A stretch of DNA of 17,474 nt from Chloroflexota bacterium (GCA_009839775.1 VXOZ01000137.1:1-17474), one strand, 5' to 3'. Shown: positions 7,687-14,906, numbered from the stretch's first letter. Notes: generated from the sequence alone by a model not told the origin. Numbers and translations: made by a program.

Positions 7687-8259
7687 TCACGCGCTCTCAG
7701 GCTTTGGCGAACTGCCGACCGTCGCATCTTTAGCGAGCAGCTCGCCTAGCACATGCACATCATTCACCACCCCCTTTCCGGCGATGTTCCCGGCTTCATC
7801 GACGACAAAGCCGAACGGCGTCCAGCTACTGCCGTACAAATCGGCGATCTCATGTTCCTGCTGGATGACCAGCGGGCACGAGAGCTTGTATGCATCCACC
7901 ATCTCGCGGTTCTGCTCTTGGCTGCCGCCGCTCACCAGCACCATCTTCACGCCTTGTTCTGCTATGTGCTCCGCCTCTCCGTTGAGGCTCTTAAAGAACT
8001 CCTTGCAGGGCGGGCAGGTGGGATGGACGAAGAGCACCAGCAGGCGCTCGCCGACCATGGTCTCCAGGTCTACGGTCCCATCGAGACCCTCGCCCTGGAA
8101 GAGCGGCGCTGTGCTCCCGACGGCGAGGCCCATCTCACGCTCTTCCCCGACTCGCAAGCGCATCTCGCCAATCTGCCGCATGAGGCCGATGACGATGAAG
8201 ACGAGCAAACCCATCAGCGCCCATTGCAAGAGGTATGTTGTCAACCAGATGCCTTCCAT
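7687..8259 (-). CDS. mauD: MauD-like membrane-anchored thioredoxin-fold protein
   Basis: A 190-residue protein with one N-terminal membrane segment (about 8-27) and a thioredoxin/AhpC-TSA-like domain placed outside. The redox motif is C82-P-P-C85 (HPTCPPCKEFF) and the cis-proline loop is T147-P148 (SSWTPFGFVV). In mau loci MauD is proposed to form or isomerise disulfides in the light chain. Here it lies between mauE and a Cys-rich exported protein, which supports the same job. Start: ATG at 8259 with AAGGAAGGA about seven bases upstream. A longer frame from 8373 would translate a palindromic repeat (SFQRKLESR), so it is rejected. The gap to the Cys-rich gene is 101 bp; the 191-bp gap to mauE holds three palindromes. 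Related roles (TlpA/ResA-like cytochrome maturation) are possible but no cytochrome gene is nearby. Confidence 0.82.
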   Translation of the reverse strand: MEGIWLTTYLLQWALMGLLVFIVIGLMRQIGEMRLRVGEEREMGLAVGSTAPLFQGEGLDGTVDLETMVGERLLVLFVHPTCPPCKEFFKSLNGEAEHIAEQGVKMVLVSGGSQEQNREMVDAYKLSCPLVIQQEHEIADLYGSSWTPFGFVVDEAGNIAGKGVVNDVHVLGELLAKDATVGSSPKPESA

Positions 8260-8331
8260 GACTTGATCCTTCCTTTGCGTTCGGGTTCCAACTTGCCATG
8301 TTTGAAAACCTGCGCTACCGGCTTCTCTCCT

Positions 8332-8359
8332 GGATTCCAGCTTTCGCTGGAATGACAGT
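8332..8359. repeat. Short palindromic repeat, type ATTCCAGC..GCTGGAAT
   Basis: attccagc (8335-8342) and gctggaat (8347-8354) form an eight-base-pair stem with a four-base loop, followed by gacag. It has the same architecture as the repeats at 2565-2594 and 8411-8434 and is the first of three palindromes between mauE and mauD. Confidence 0.75.
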
Positions 8360-8374
8360 CTGTTTGTTCCCATG

Positions 8375-8393
8375 CGGGGGACAAGCCCCCGCG
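8375..8393. repeat. GC-rich palindrome GCGGGGG..CCCCCGC
   Basis: gcggggg (8375-8381) and cccccgc (8387-8393) pair perfectly around the five-base loop acaag. It is a compact, very stable hairpin of a different class from its neighbours, and it lies inside the mauE-mauD gap. It may act as an mRNA stability or attenuation element. Confidence 0.7.
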
Positions 8394-8410
8394 CTACTCT
8401 TGTGAAGATG

Positions 8411-8434
8411 GATTCCCGTTTTCACGGGAATGAC
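8411..8434. repeat. Short palindromic repeat, type ATTCCCGT..ACGGGAAT
   Basis: attcccgt (8412-8419) and acgggaat (8424-8431) form an eight-base-pair stem with a four-base loop, followed by gacgg. It belongs to the same family as 2565-2594 and lies 17 bases beyond the mauE stop codon. Confidence 0.75.
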
Positions 8435-8450
8435 GGAGTGACTCGCTTAC

Positions 8451-8996
8451 CTAACGAGACTGTGAAAGCGTGCGCAGCCGCAGCAGTTCGGCGGCGACGA
8501 AGGCGACCGCCCAGGCGCCGGCCACGAACACCGCAGTTCCGGCCACGCCGCTTACGTCGGCAGTAAATCCGCTATCCAGGAACCAGGTGGAACCGGCCGT
8601 GGGCGCAAGGAAAACGAGTAGCGCGAGAATGGCGACCTGTTTGATGAGGGTGGCTTTGCCCAGCGATTGGCCGCCCGCGCCCAAGCAGTAGCAGTCGATG
8701 CCGCCCCGGCCCTGCGCCAAGGCAATGGTCGACGCGGCGATGAAAGCAATGACGAGGCCAATGCCCAACCACACACCCCATACCGCAGCCAGGCCGGTGA
8801 TGAGCAACGTGCCACAGAGGAGTTCTAACAGAGGGATCGCAGTGCTCACCGGTTGGAGCACAGTCGCCGGTACCAAGCCAAATCCCCGCACCGCAGCCTT
8901 GAACTCAGCGAGATGCAGCAGCTTGGCGGCGGCCGCCAGCAGGAAGAGACCACCCACCAGCAGTTGCAGTAACAGCGTTACGCCATTTGCTTCCAT
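8451..8996 (-). CDS. mauE: MauE-like integral membrane protein (DoxX/MauE family)
   Basis: A 181-residue membrane protein with four or five hydrophobic segments (about 7-27, 50-70, 74-95, 119-135 and 150-170). It has a conserved-looking C102-Y-C104-L-G motif after segment three, matching the C-x-C-x-G feature of MauE proteins. MauE is a membrane partner needed with MauD to produce the methylamine dehydrogenase light chain, probably by relaying electrons for disulfide formation. Start: ATG at 8996 with AAGGAGG seven bases upstream, one of the best ribosome binding sites in the window. It lies 54 bp downstream of the response regulator gene and upstream of mauD, consistent with one transcript. 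A general DoxX-family redox protein is the alternative. No mauB, mauG or amicyanin gene is present in the window. Confidence 0.8.
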   Translation of the reverse strand: MEANGVTLLLQLLVGGLFLLAAAAKLLHLAEFKAAVRGFGLVPATVLQPVSTAIPLLELLCGTLLITGLAAVWGVWLGIGLVIAFIAASTIALAQGRGGIDCYCLGAGGQSLGKATLIKQVAILALLVFLAPTAGSTWFLDSGFTADVSGVAGTAVFVAGAWAVAFVAAELLRLRTLSQSR

Positions 8997-9050
8997 CGGT
9001 CAGCCTCCTTGCCGTCGTAGTGACGGCTCTTGCCAGTGTCCGTGCCGCCT

Positions 9051-9728
9051 TCAGTTTCTTGCAGTCAAGACGTACCCCATCCCGTGTACCGTGTGAATGA
9101 GCTTGGGTTCAAAGCCGCGATCGATCTTGCGGCGCAAGAACCCGATGTACGTGTCCACAACGTTTTCGCTGCGGGCCTTCTCAAGGCCCCAGGCGTGGTC
9201 GAGCAACTCAGCGCGCGTGCATACGTTGTCAGCCCGTCGCAGCAGGTACTCCAGCAACTGGAATTCTCTGAAGGTCAGCGCCAGCGTCTGCCCCGCGCGC
9301 GTAGCGCGTTGATGCCACAAGTCGAGCGCCAGATCAGCGGTGCGCAGCAGCTCTCCGTGCTGGGGAAAGCCGCAGCAACGCCGTAGCACGGCCCGCACGT
9401 AGGCCACAAGCTCCTTCTGCCGAAATGGCGACGCCAGATAGCCGTCCGCCCCCGCCTCCAGCAAATGAACAGAATCCTCCATCCCGCCGCGCATACCGAC
9501 GACCAGTACCGCCACGGCATCATCCGCATGCCGTAGTTCCTGGAGCAGCGCCAAACCGCGCGCGGGCTCCGCGCCGTAGTCGAGAATCACGAGGTCATAA
9601 GTGCCGCTCTCGGCGAACGCCTCGCAGTCACGCAGCGAAGAACAATCGACCACGAAGCCCGTATGCTGTAGCAGGTGCTTGAGCGCCTCTCCGACTGGCG
9701 CGTTATCTTCACTCAACAGGAGATGCAT
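9051..9728 (-). CDS. OmpR/PhoB-family response regulator with atypical receiver
   Basis: A 225-residue protein: receiver domain about 1-115 and winged-helix DNA-binding domain about 128-222. The latter has the expected LTFREFQLLEYLL, TRAELLDHAWG, VVDTYIGFLRRKID and TVHGMGYVL signatures. In the receiver the acidic pocket (E7, D8) and the phosphoacceptor D50 (LVILDYG) remain. However, the usual Thr/Ser after strand 4 is absent (VLVVGMRGG), and the nearly invariant Lys of the KPF motif is serine (ASPF, S100). The proline-containing loop after the phosphorylated Asp is also missing. These losses are typical of regulators that work without normal phosphorylation. Two adjacent cysteines (C118-C119) sit at the domain linker. 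No histidine kinase gene is nearby. It is the first gene of the probable mauE-mauD cassette, 54 bp upstream of mauE. Start: ATG at 9728 with GGGGAG seven bases upstream. Confidence 0.88.
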   Translation of the reverse strand: MHLLLSEDNAPVGEALKHLLQHTGFVVDCSSLRDCEAFAESGTYDLVILDYGAEPARGLALLQELRHADDAVAVLVVGMRGGMEDSVHLLEAGADGYLASPFRQKELVAYVRAVLRRCCGFPQHGELLRTADLALDLWHQRATRAGQTLALTFREFQLLEYLLRRADNVCTRAELLDHAWGLEKARSENVVDTYIGFLRRKIDRGFEPKLIHTVHGMGYVLTARN

Positions 9729-9845
9729 GGTGCCGCTCCCCGTTGCCGGTGACTGTTTCCGCAGTGCCCCGTCTATTGGCAGTCTCTCTTGGGCCGCAGT
9801 AGGTCCTCTTGGCTATATGGTAGCAGCGGATATGTTAACGAATCC

Positions 9846-9855
9846 TGAAATTTCA
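9846..9855. promoter_or_regulatory. Perfect 10-bp palindrome in the leader of the response regulator
   Basis: TGAAATTTCA is a perfect palindrome 118 bp upstream of the regulator start, within an AT-rich patch (about 9815-9875) unlike the surrounding GC-rich DNA. It could be an operator or part of the promoter region. Short palindromes also occur by chance, so this is weak. Confidence 0.25.
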
Positions 9856-9929
9856 CTAAGAATGTGGTATGCAGCCGGAAGGAAAGTATTGAGAAGTCTT
9901 CCGCATAGGTGTGATTAACGGAAAGTTCG

Positions 9930-9963
9930 GGGGCTCCGGGTGAAGAACTGTACCCGAAGCCCC
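9930..9963 (-). terminator. Terminator-like hairpin between the hydrolase gene and the response regulator
   Basis: ggggctccgggt (9930-9941) and acccgaagcccc (9952-9963) form a 12-position stem with one mismatch and a 10-base loop. It begins 43 bases after the stop of the minus-strand hydrolase gene ending at 10006 and precedes the AT-rich leader of the regulator. It probably ends the upstream transcript, although the T-run on the minus strand is poor. It separates the cassette at 7250-9728 from the genes to its right. Confidence 0.6.
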
Positions 9964-10005
9964 TATTTGCCAATGCAAACGTGCTGGAATGCGAGAAATC
10001 GCAGC

Positions 10006-10749
10006 CTACGTTTCAAGCTGCGGCGGGGGAAGGAGTTGCTTGATTTGCGCCATGGCGGCGTCGACGTGTCGCTCGCCGTCCTGGAACGAAAAGCTCCCGT
10101 GACCGGGGTAGAATTGTGAGAACTCCTGCTCGGCAAAGCGCCGGACGGTGGCGATGGACTCCTCCAGCGAGCAATCCCAGATGTTCTGCAGCAGGATGCG
10201 TCCGCCAAAGAAGAGGGCGTCACCGCTGAAGAGGGCGCGGCGCGTACCATCATCCAAGAGGAATGCCAGGTGGCCCTGGCTATGGCCGTCTGCCTTCACT
10301 ACCGTCACAGCGAGCGATCCCACACGGATCACGTCGCCATCTGAGGCTCCGGTCGCGGACGCCACCGGCCGCAAGCGATTTTCCAACGGATACATGCCGG
10401 TCTGCCGCGCGGCAACCAGGCTGGCGGCCTCTTCGTCGCCGCTTTCCAGCCAGCCCGCCACATCATGGGAAGCGATGATTTCAGCGCCGGATAGCTTTTG
10501 CAATTCCGCCGCGCCGCCGGAGTGATCGAGATGCAGATGCGTGACGAAGATCTTTGCAATGTCGCCGGGATCGAAACCCGCCGCTGCAATCTCCGCCCCT
10601 ATTGCCGGGACATCTCTGCCCACGCCGGTATCGATCAGCGCCAGTTCCCCACCGCCGTCCAATAGATAGACGTGGCAATCCAGAGGGTCGGTGAGGCTGA
10701 AACCGTTCTGACCGCTGCCGGCGAGATGTACGGTTTCCGTGAGTTGCAT
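10006..10749 (-). CDS. Metallo-beta-lactamase-fold hydrolase
   Basis: A 247-residue cytoplasmic enzyme with the complete zinc ligand set: H71, H73, D75 and H76 in THLHLDHSGG, H156 in DGHSQGH, D177 in FSGDALF and H217 in YPGHG. An aspartate in ALIDTG (D40) marks the N-terminal strand. The pattern is that of the glyoxalase II/lactonase-like branch, with a DGHSQGH motif followed by a SGD loop; the substrate is not predictable. Start: ATG at 10749 is chosen because the longer in-frame start at 10833 would overlap the preceding gene and adds a poorly conserved leader. No strong ribosome binding site is visible, so translation may depend on the upstream gene, whose stop is 29 bp away. Confidence 0.85.
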   Translation of the reverse strand: MQLTETVHLAGSGQNGFSLTDPLDCHVYLLDGGGELALIDTGVGRDVPAIGAEIAAAGFDPGDIAKIFVTHLHLDHSGGAAELQKLSGAEIIASHDVAGWLESGDEEAASLVAARQTGMYPLENRLRPVASATGASDGDVIRVGSLAVTVVKADGHSQGHLAFLLDDGTRRALFSGDALFFGGRILLQNIWDCSLEESIATVRRFAEQEFSQFYPGHGSFSFQDGERHVDAAMAQIKQLLPPPQLET

Positions 10750-10778
10750 TTTGCTAACAGCTTTCCCTGCGGCAACAG

Positions 10779-11282
10779 TTAGCGGCGGATAAGACGGAAA
10801 AGGACATAGCAAAGACCGATGACAAGCCCGCAAATCGCCGCGCCACGGGTATCAAGGAGCGTATTCACGTTCCCATTGACGCGACCGCCTACCACCATCA
10901 CGCTTGCCACCTGGGCCTCCTCGATCTGCCCGCCGACGATCCATTGGGACACTGAGTAGTTCGTATCCACGCTGCCGCCCAGCACCAGCCACGTGGCCCC
11001 CTCTGTCACGCTGACCTCGTGGCCGGCAGCGATGCCGGTGAGCCCCTGTTGCAGGGAGGCGGCCTCCGCTTGCACGACCCCGGCAGCGGTATTCTGCATA
11101 TCGATGTCGTCCGCGACCACGTGCCGTACGAGGCTGTTCGTGATCTGAAAACGCTCGTCCACGTCTGTAGCGTCTCCAACAGCGCTTTGCCCGCCGTTGT
11201 CTACTGCTTCTTGAGAAACGTCTTCCGAAACGTCATTGCCCACCGGCATCTGCTCCGGCCGCACCTCAGAAGACCCCATCAT
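10779..11282 (-). CDS. Unknown protein with 15-residue repeats and a C-terminal membrane anchor
   Basis: I do not recognise this 167-residue protein. Residues 1-45 are acidic and probably disordered. Residues 50-140 are rich in Val, Ala and Gly, with a Gly-Gly-type turn recurring exactly every 15 residues (GG at 102-103, 117-118, 132-133, with a related AAGH at 85-88). This suggests a small beta-solenoid or other parallel beta repeat. Residues 147-164 form one hydrophobic segment followed by FRLIRR, as in a tail-anchored protein. Start: ATG at 11282 (a second ATG follows directly) with GAGG five bases upstream. An earlier in-frame ATG at 11351 lies almost at the predicted transcription start and lacks a ribosome binding site. 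It is followed after 29 bp by the hydrolase gene and probably shares its transcript. Confidence 0.7.
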   Translation of the reverse strand: MMGSSEVRPEQMPVGNDVSEDVSQEAVDNGGQSAVGDATDVDERFQITNSLVRHVVADDIDMQNTAAGVVQAEAASLQQGLTGIAAGHEVSVTEGATWLVLGGSVDTNYSVSQWIVGGQIEEAQVASVMVVGGRVNGNVNTLLDTRGAAICGLVIGLCYVLFRLIRR

Positions 11283-11356
11283 CGGCACCTCTTCTTCTCG
11301 CTTGAATCTCTTGTCACAACACTCCGGCCCCTTACCCCACATACCCCTCATAGTCT

Positions 11357-11383
11357 ATGATAGCAGCCCCGTACAGAGAGCAA
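11357..11383 (-). promoter_or_regulatory. Candidate sigma70-type promoter
   Basis: On the minus strand TTGCTC (11383-11378) and TATCAT (11362-11357) are 15 bases apart; shifting the -35 by one base gives TTTGCT at 16. A TGC precedes the -10, giving an extended -10. It lies between the larC stop and the start of the repeat protein gene at 11282, where a promoter is expected. Spacing is slightly short. Confidence 0.4.
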
Positions 11384-11393
11384 ATGAGCGCAC

Positions 11394-12560
11394 CTATACG
11401 GAGGCCGTACGCGCGTAATCCATGACCTGCTTGACCGGCACCCGCGCCGCCGTGGCGACCCGCAGGCAGTCCTCGTACTCAGGGCTGCGATTCACAACCG
11501 TGCCGCGCCAGTGCGCCACTTTTCTGCGCACCGAGCCCCACGGCGTTGCCACGTGCTCCACCTGCCGCTCCAGCTTGATGCGCTCGACGCGATGCAGCCG
11601 TACGCCAATGGTCGTCGTTTCGCCAAAGATCACGTCCAGCAGGGGCCCGTGGTCTGCGGCCTCTGTCAGCACACTGAGCACGTGGCCGGGCCTGCCCTTC
11701 TTCATTTGCACCGGCGTTAACGTCACGTCCAGCGCGCCGGCTGCGAGCAACTGTGCGGTTACGTGCCCATACAACTGCGGGTTCATGTCGTCGATCGTCG
11801 TTTCGATGACGGTTGCCTTGCCCTGCGTCTCCCCGGCAGACTCCTCTCCCACGATCATCCTCAGCACATTGGGGATAGCGCTATCGCGCATGCCGGCGCC
11901 GTAACCCACGCGTTCCACGTGCATGGCCGGGATCGGGCCGAACTCGTCCGCCAATTCGCTCAGCAAGAGCGCGCCAGTGGGCGTGAGCGTCTCGCCCATG
12001 TCCGGCACGGCGTAGATCGGCTTACCCTTCATCAGGTCGAGCGTCGCCGGACCCGGAATCGGCCACCAGCCGTGGCGGGTCTGAATGGGCGGGCTGCCGC
12101 CAATATTCACAGGCGAGCAGACAACGCGCTCGATGCCAAGCGCCTTGAGTCCCGCAACCACGCCGACGACGTCGAGAATAGAGTCAACCGCGCCAACTTC
12201 ATGAAAGTGCACGGCTTCCGGCGCCACGCCGTGCATACGGCCCTCGACTTCCGCCAACCGGACAAAGAGCTTCCTACTCGTAGCAACAACGTCCTGATCC
12301 AAGCTGCTTGCTGTGAGCAGATGCACAATGTCGTCGAGATTTCGTTCTACCGTGTGCTCGTCAGCGTCGATGTCGATGTGTACCTGCAAGGCGCGGAGCA
12401 GACCCTTGCGCACTTCTTCCGCCCGAATCTCATAGCCGCCGAGCGGAATCTTGGCAAACGTCGCCTTAAGGTCATCCAGCGCCCACCCACCATCTACCAG
12501 GGCGCCAAGCAGCATGTCACCGGAAGCGCCGGCAAAGCAGTCGAAATAGGCAACTCTCAT
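11394..12560 (-). CDS. larC: LarC, nickel insertase for the nickel-pincer nucleotide cofactor
   Basis: A 388-residue cytoplasmic protein with the family landmarks in order: YFDCFAGASGDMLLGAL (5-21), HFHEVGAVDSI (118-128), GETLTPTGALLL (189-200), TTIDDMNPQLYG (254-265), MKKGRPGH (286-293), TTIGVR (316-321) and PEYEDC (360-365). LarC uses CTP to insert nickel into the dithio-pyridinium nucleotide made by LarB and LarE. The finished cofactor serves lactate racemase and related racemases and epimerases. Here it is a single uninterrupted frame, unlike the lactobacillus gene split by a programmed frameshift. The ATG at 12560 overlaps the larB stop as ATGA, so translation is coupled. Confidence 0.93.
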   Translation of the reverse strand: MRVAYFDCFAGASGDMLLGALVDGGWALDDLKATFAKIPLGGYEIRAEEVRKGLLRALQVHIDIDADEHTVERNLDDIVHLLTASSLDQDVVATSRKLFVRLAEVEGRMHGVAPEAVHFHEVGAVDSILDVVGVVAGLKALGIERVVCSPVNIGGSPPIQTRHGWWPIPGPATLDLMKGKPIYAVPDMGETLTPTGALLLSELADEFGPIPAMHVERVGYGAGMRDSAIPNVLRMIVGEESAGETQGKATVIETTIDDMNPQLYGHVTAQLLAAGALDVTLTPVQMKKGRPGHVLSVLTEAADHGPLLDVIFGETTTIGVRLHRVERIKLERQVEHVATPWGSVRRKVAHWRGTVVNRSPEYEDCLRVATAARVPVKQVMDYARTASV

Positions 12561-13333
12561 GGCGCTACCTGCGTGTCACTGCTTTCCGCCATGCGGCAAA
12601 TCAAACCGGCCATGTAGCCTGCGCCGAATCCGTTGTCAATGTTGACCACAGCCAGTCCGGCGGCACAGCTATTGAGCATGGTGAGGAGAGGCGTCAGACC
12701 GCCCAAGGAGGCGCCGTAACCGACGCTCGTCGGCACGGCTATAACGGGGCGATCAATGAGGCCGGCAAGCACGCTCGGCAGCGCGCCCTCCATGCCGGCC
12801 ACTGCGACCACGGCACGCGCCTGCTGCACTGTTTCCAGATTCAGCAAAAGTCGGTGCAGGCCAGCCACGCCCACATCCGTCAGACGATCCACGCGGCAGC
12901 CCATAAGTTCCGCCGTTAAGCTGGCTTCTGCCGCTACCGGCAAGTCGGCTGTACCTGCCGCGACTACGGCAACCCGTGCTTGAGCAAGGCGGCGTGTCTC
13001 ACAGCGGACCACGATGGCGCGGGCGTCTTCATAGTACTCGGCAGCCGGGATGCGTGCTTGCACTGCCGCATAGAGTTCCGGTGTCGCCCGCGTAGCCAGG
13101 ACTGTCTGATCATGGGACAGTAGCTCCTCGGCAATGGCGGTGACCTGTGCCGCGGTCTTCCCGGGACAAAAGATCACCTCCGGGAAGCCGACCCGCAATT
13201 GACGCTGCGCGTCAACCTTGGCAAAGCCGAGGTCCTCGTAGGGAGCCAAGCGTATGCGGCGCACGACCTGCTCGATGTCTATCGAGCCGCGCTGCAATTC
13301 CGCTAACAGCTCGCGCAGTGTGTTCGTGTCCAT
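12557..13333 (-). CDS. larB: LarB, pyridinium-3,5-biscarboxylate mononucleotide synthase
   Basis: A 258-residue protein whose C-terminal half is PurE-like: AAGTADLPVAAEA (125-137), AGMEGALPSV (179-188), PTSVGYG (201-207) and NIDNGFGAGY (231-240). The cysteine in MLNSCAAG (C223) corresponds by context to the catalytic cysteine that attacks the nicotinate ring. LarB carboxylates nicotinic acid adenine dinucleotide and releases AMP, the first step of nickel-pincer cofactor synthesis. It overlaps larC by four bases. The sulfur-transfer gene larE and a target racemase are not in the window. Start: ATG at 13333; the nearest Shine-Dalgarno-like CGGAG is about 14 bases upstream, rather far, so the start is less certain than the gene. 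Confidence 0.93.
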   Translation of the reverse strand: MDTNTLRELLAELQRGSIDIEQVVRRIRLAPYEDLGFAKVDAQRQLRVGFPEVIFCPGKTAAQVTAIAEELLSHDQTVLATRATPELYAAVQARIPAAEYYEDARAIVVRCETRRLAQARVAVVAAGTADLPVAAEASLTAELMGCRVDRLTDVGVAGLHRLLLNLETVQQARAVVAVAGMEGALPSVLAGLIDRPVIAVPTSVGYGASLGGLTPLLTMLNSCAAGLAVVNIDNGFGAGYMAGLICRMAESSDTQVAP

Positions 13334-13415
13334 TGTGTCCGATTAGTCTCCGAACTTTATGATCCCTAATGCAAGCACAGGCAGGGTAATCTCTGCACCG
13401 TCCAACACAACGACC

Positions 13416-13421
13416 ATTGTA
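13416..13421 (-). promoter_or_regulatory. Possible -10 element upstream of larB
   Basis: TACAAT on the minus strand (13421-13416) lies in the 263-bp gap between eno and larB and would give a leader of about 75 bases. No convincing -35 hexamer is found at 16-18 bases, so this is tentative. I see no terminator between eno and this point. Confidence 0.25.
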
Positions 13422-13596
13422 GCGCAGGCGGTCTTGTTGCAGAGAAGGAAAACGTCAGAGCGGTGCTTGCGCAGGCGAGCAAAGGAAACCAGCGAGAGAA
13501 TCTCGCTATCGGGGGCCAAGTCGCGACCGCACGTTCCTCGCCTCACACCTCGCCTACACACATCCGCAAATCACAGTATATTGGGGTCAGGCGCGG

Positions 13597-14883
13597 CTAG
13601 AGGAACGGGAATGCCGCCGCACCGGCGTAGACGGCGGTCTTGCCAAGCTCGTCTTCGATGCGCAGCAGGCGGTTGTATTTGGCGACGCGGTCGGAGCGGC
13701 AGGGCGCGCCGGTCTTGATTTGGCCCACGCCAGTAGCCACGGCAATGTCGGCGATGGTTGTGTCTTCGGTTTCCCCTGAGCGGTGCGAAATCACCGCGCC
13801 CCAGCCGGCTTGCCGTGCCATGGCTACGGCATCGAGCGTTTCGGTAAGCGTGCCAATTTGATTTGGCTTGATGAGTATGGCATTCGCGGCCTTCCGCTCG
13901 ATCGCCTCTCCCAGCCGCTGAGTGTTAGTGACAAGCAAGTCATCGCCCACCAGTTGCACGTTACTGCCAAGCCTTGCCTGCAAGCCGATCCAGCCATCCC
14001 AGTCGTCCTCCGCCAACCCGTCTTCAAGGCTGATTATCGGATACTTATCTGCCCACTCCGACCAAAATGCTACCAATTCCTCACTTGATAAGTTGCGCCC
14101 TTCGCGCGCCAACACGTAGGCCTCATCCTCATACAGCTCGGTGGTCGCCGGATCGAGACCGATGTAGATGTCCTCGCCGGGACGAAAGCCGGCCTTTTCA
14201 ATGGCAGCGAGGATTGTCTCGATAGCCGCGACGTTTGTGGGCAGCGACGGAGCAAAGCCGCCTTCGTCCCCCACCGTCGTGCTCAGGGACTCTGCTTCAA
14301 GCAGTTCATGCAGGGCGTGATAGATCTCGGCTCCCCACCGCAAGCCCTCCCGAAAGGTCGGCGCGGCAACCGGCAGAATCATGAACTCCTGAAAATCCGT
14401 GGAATTGGCAGCGTGCTTGCCGCCGTTGAGGATATTCATCATAGGCACAGGCAGTGTGTCGGCAAATGCGCCGCCAAGGTAGCGGTAGAGCGGCAAACCC
14501 ACGCACGCCGCCGCAGCTTTGGCAACTGCCAACGAGACCGCGAGCAAAGCGTTGGCGCCAAGACTGCTCTTCGTCGGCGTAGCATCCAACGCAAGCAAAG
14601 ACTGATCGATAGCCGCTTGCTCCAGCGCATCCTGACCGACTAGAACATCAGCGATAGCGCCGTTTACGTGGCTGACGGCTTGGAGCACGCCTTTGCCACC
14701 ATAGCGCGCTTTGTCGCCGTCCCGCAATTCCACCGCCTCGTGCATGCCGGTTGACGCGCCCGACGGCACGCCGGCCCAGCCCACAGCGCCGCACGCTAAT
14801 CGGACTTCGGCTTCGATCGTCGGATTGCCGCGCGAATCAAGAATCTCACGCCCATGTATCTCGCTGATTGTGCTTTCGCTCAC
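13597..14883 (-). CDS. eno: Enolase
   Basis: A 428-residue glycolytic enzyme that converts 2-phosphoglycerate to phosphoenolpyruvate. Motifs are complete: GREILDSRGNPT (11-22), SGASTG (41-46), the catalytic E207 in VGDEGGF, Mg2+ ligands D244 (GLDPATTE), E287 (SLEDGL) and D314 (LVGDDLLVTN), the catalytic K339 (LIKPNQIGT), the SHRSGETED loop (366-374) and K390 (QIKTGAPCRSDR). Start: GTG at 14883, with GGAGGG eight bases upstream and the usual N-terminal length. A TTG at 14910 would overlap the folD stop and is rejected. It lies 23 bp after folD, so it is probably the last gene of the purine/one-carbon transcript. Confidence 0.96.
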   Translation of the reverse strand: MSESTISEIHGREILDSRGNPTIEAEVRLACGAVGWAGVPSGASTGMHEAVELRDGDKARYGGKGVLQAVSHVNGAIADVLVGQDALEQAAIDQSLLALDATPTKSSLGANALLAVSLAVAKAAAACVGLPLYRYLGGAFADTLPVPMMNILNGGKHAANSTDFQEFMILPVAAPTFREGLRWGAEIYHALHELLEAESLSTTVGDEGGFAPSLPTNVAAIETILAAIEKAGFRPGEDIYIGLDPATTELYEDEAYVLAREGRNLSSEELVAFWSEWADKYPIISLEDGLAEDDWDGWIGLQARLGSNVQLVGDDLLVTNTQRLGEAIERKAANAILIKPNQIGTLTETLDAVAMARQAGWGAVISHRSGETEDTTIADIAVATGVGQIKTGAPCRSDRVAKYNRLLRIEDELGKTAVYAGAAAFPFL

Positions 14884-14906
14884 AGATAGCTCCCTCCAAC
14901 CACAAC

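Noticed and set aside
8260..8373. N-terminal extension of the MauD-like protein
   Set aside because: The extension translates a palindromic repeat (SFQRKLESR), while the internal ATG at 8259 has a strong ribosome binding site and begins right before the membrane segment.
8332..8434. Closely spaced repeats as a possible CRISPR array
   Set aside because: The three palindromes differ in sequence, spacing is irregular and no cas genes are present.
13343..13561. A 72-codon open frame in the eno-larB gap, ending nine bases before larB
   Set aside because: No recognisable motif and no convincing ribosome binding site. A short real or leader peptide cannot be excluded, but I cannot support one.
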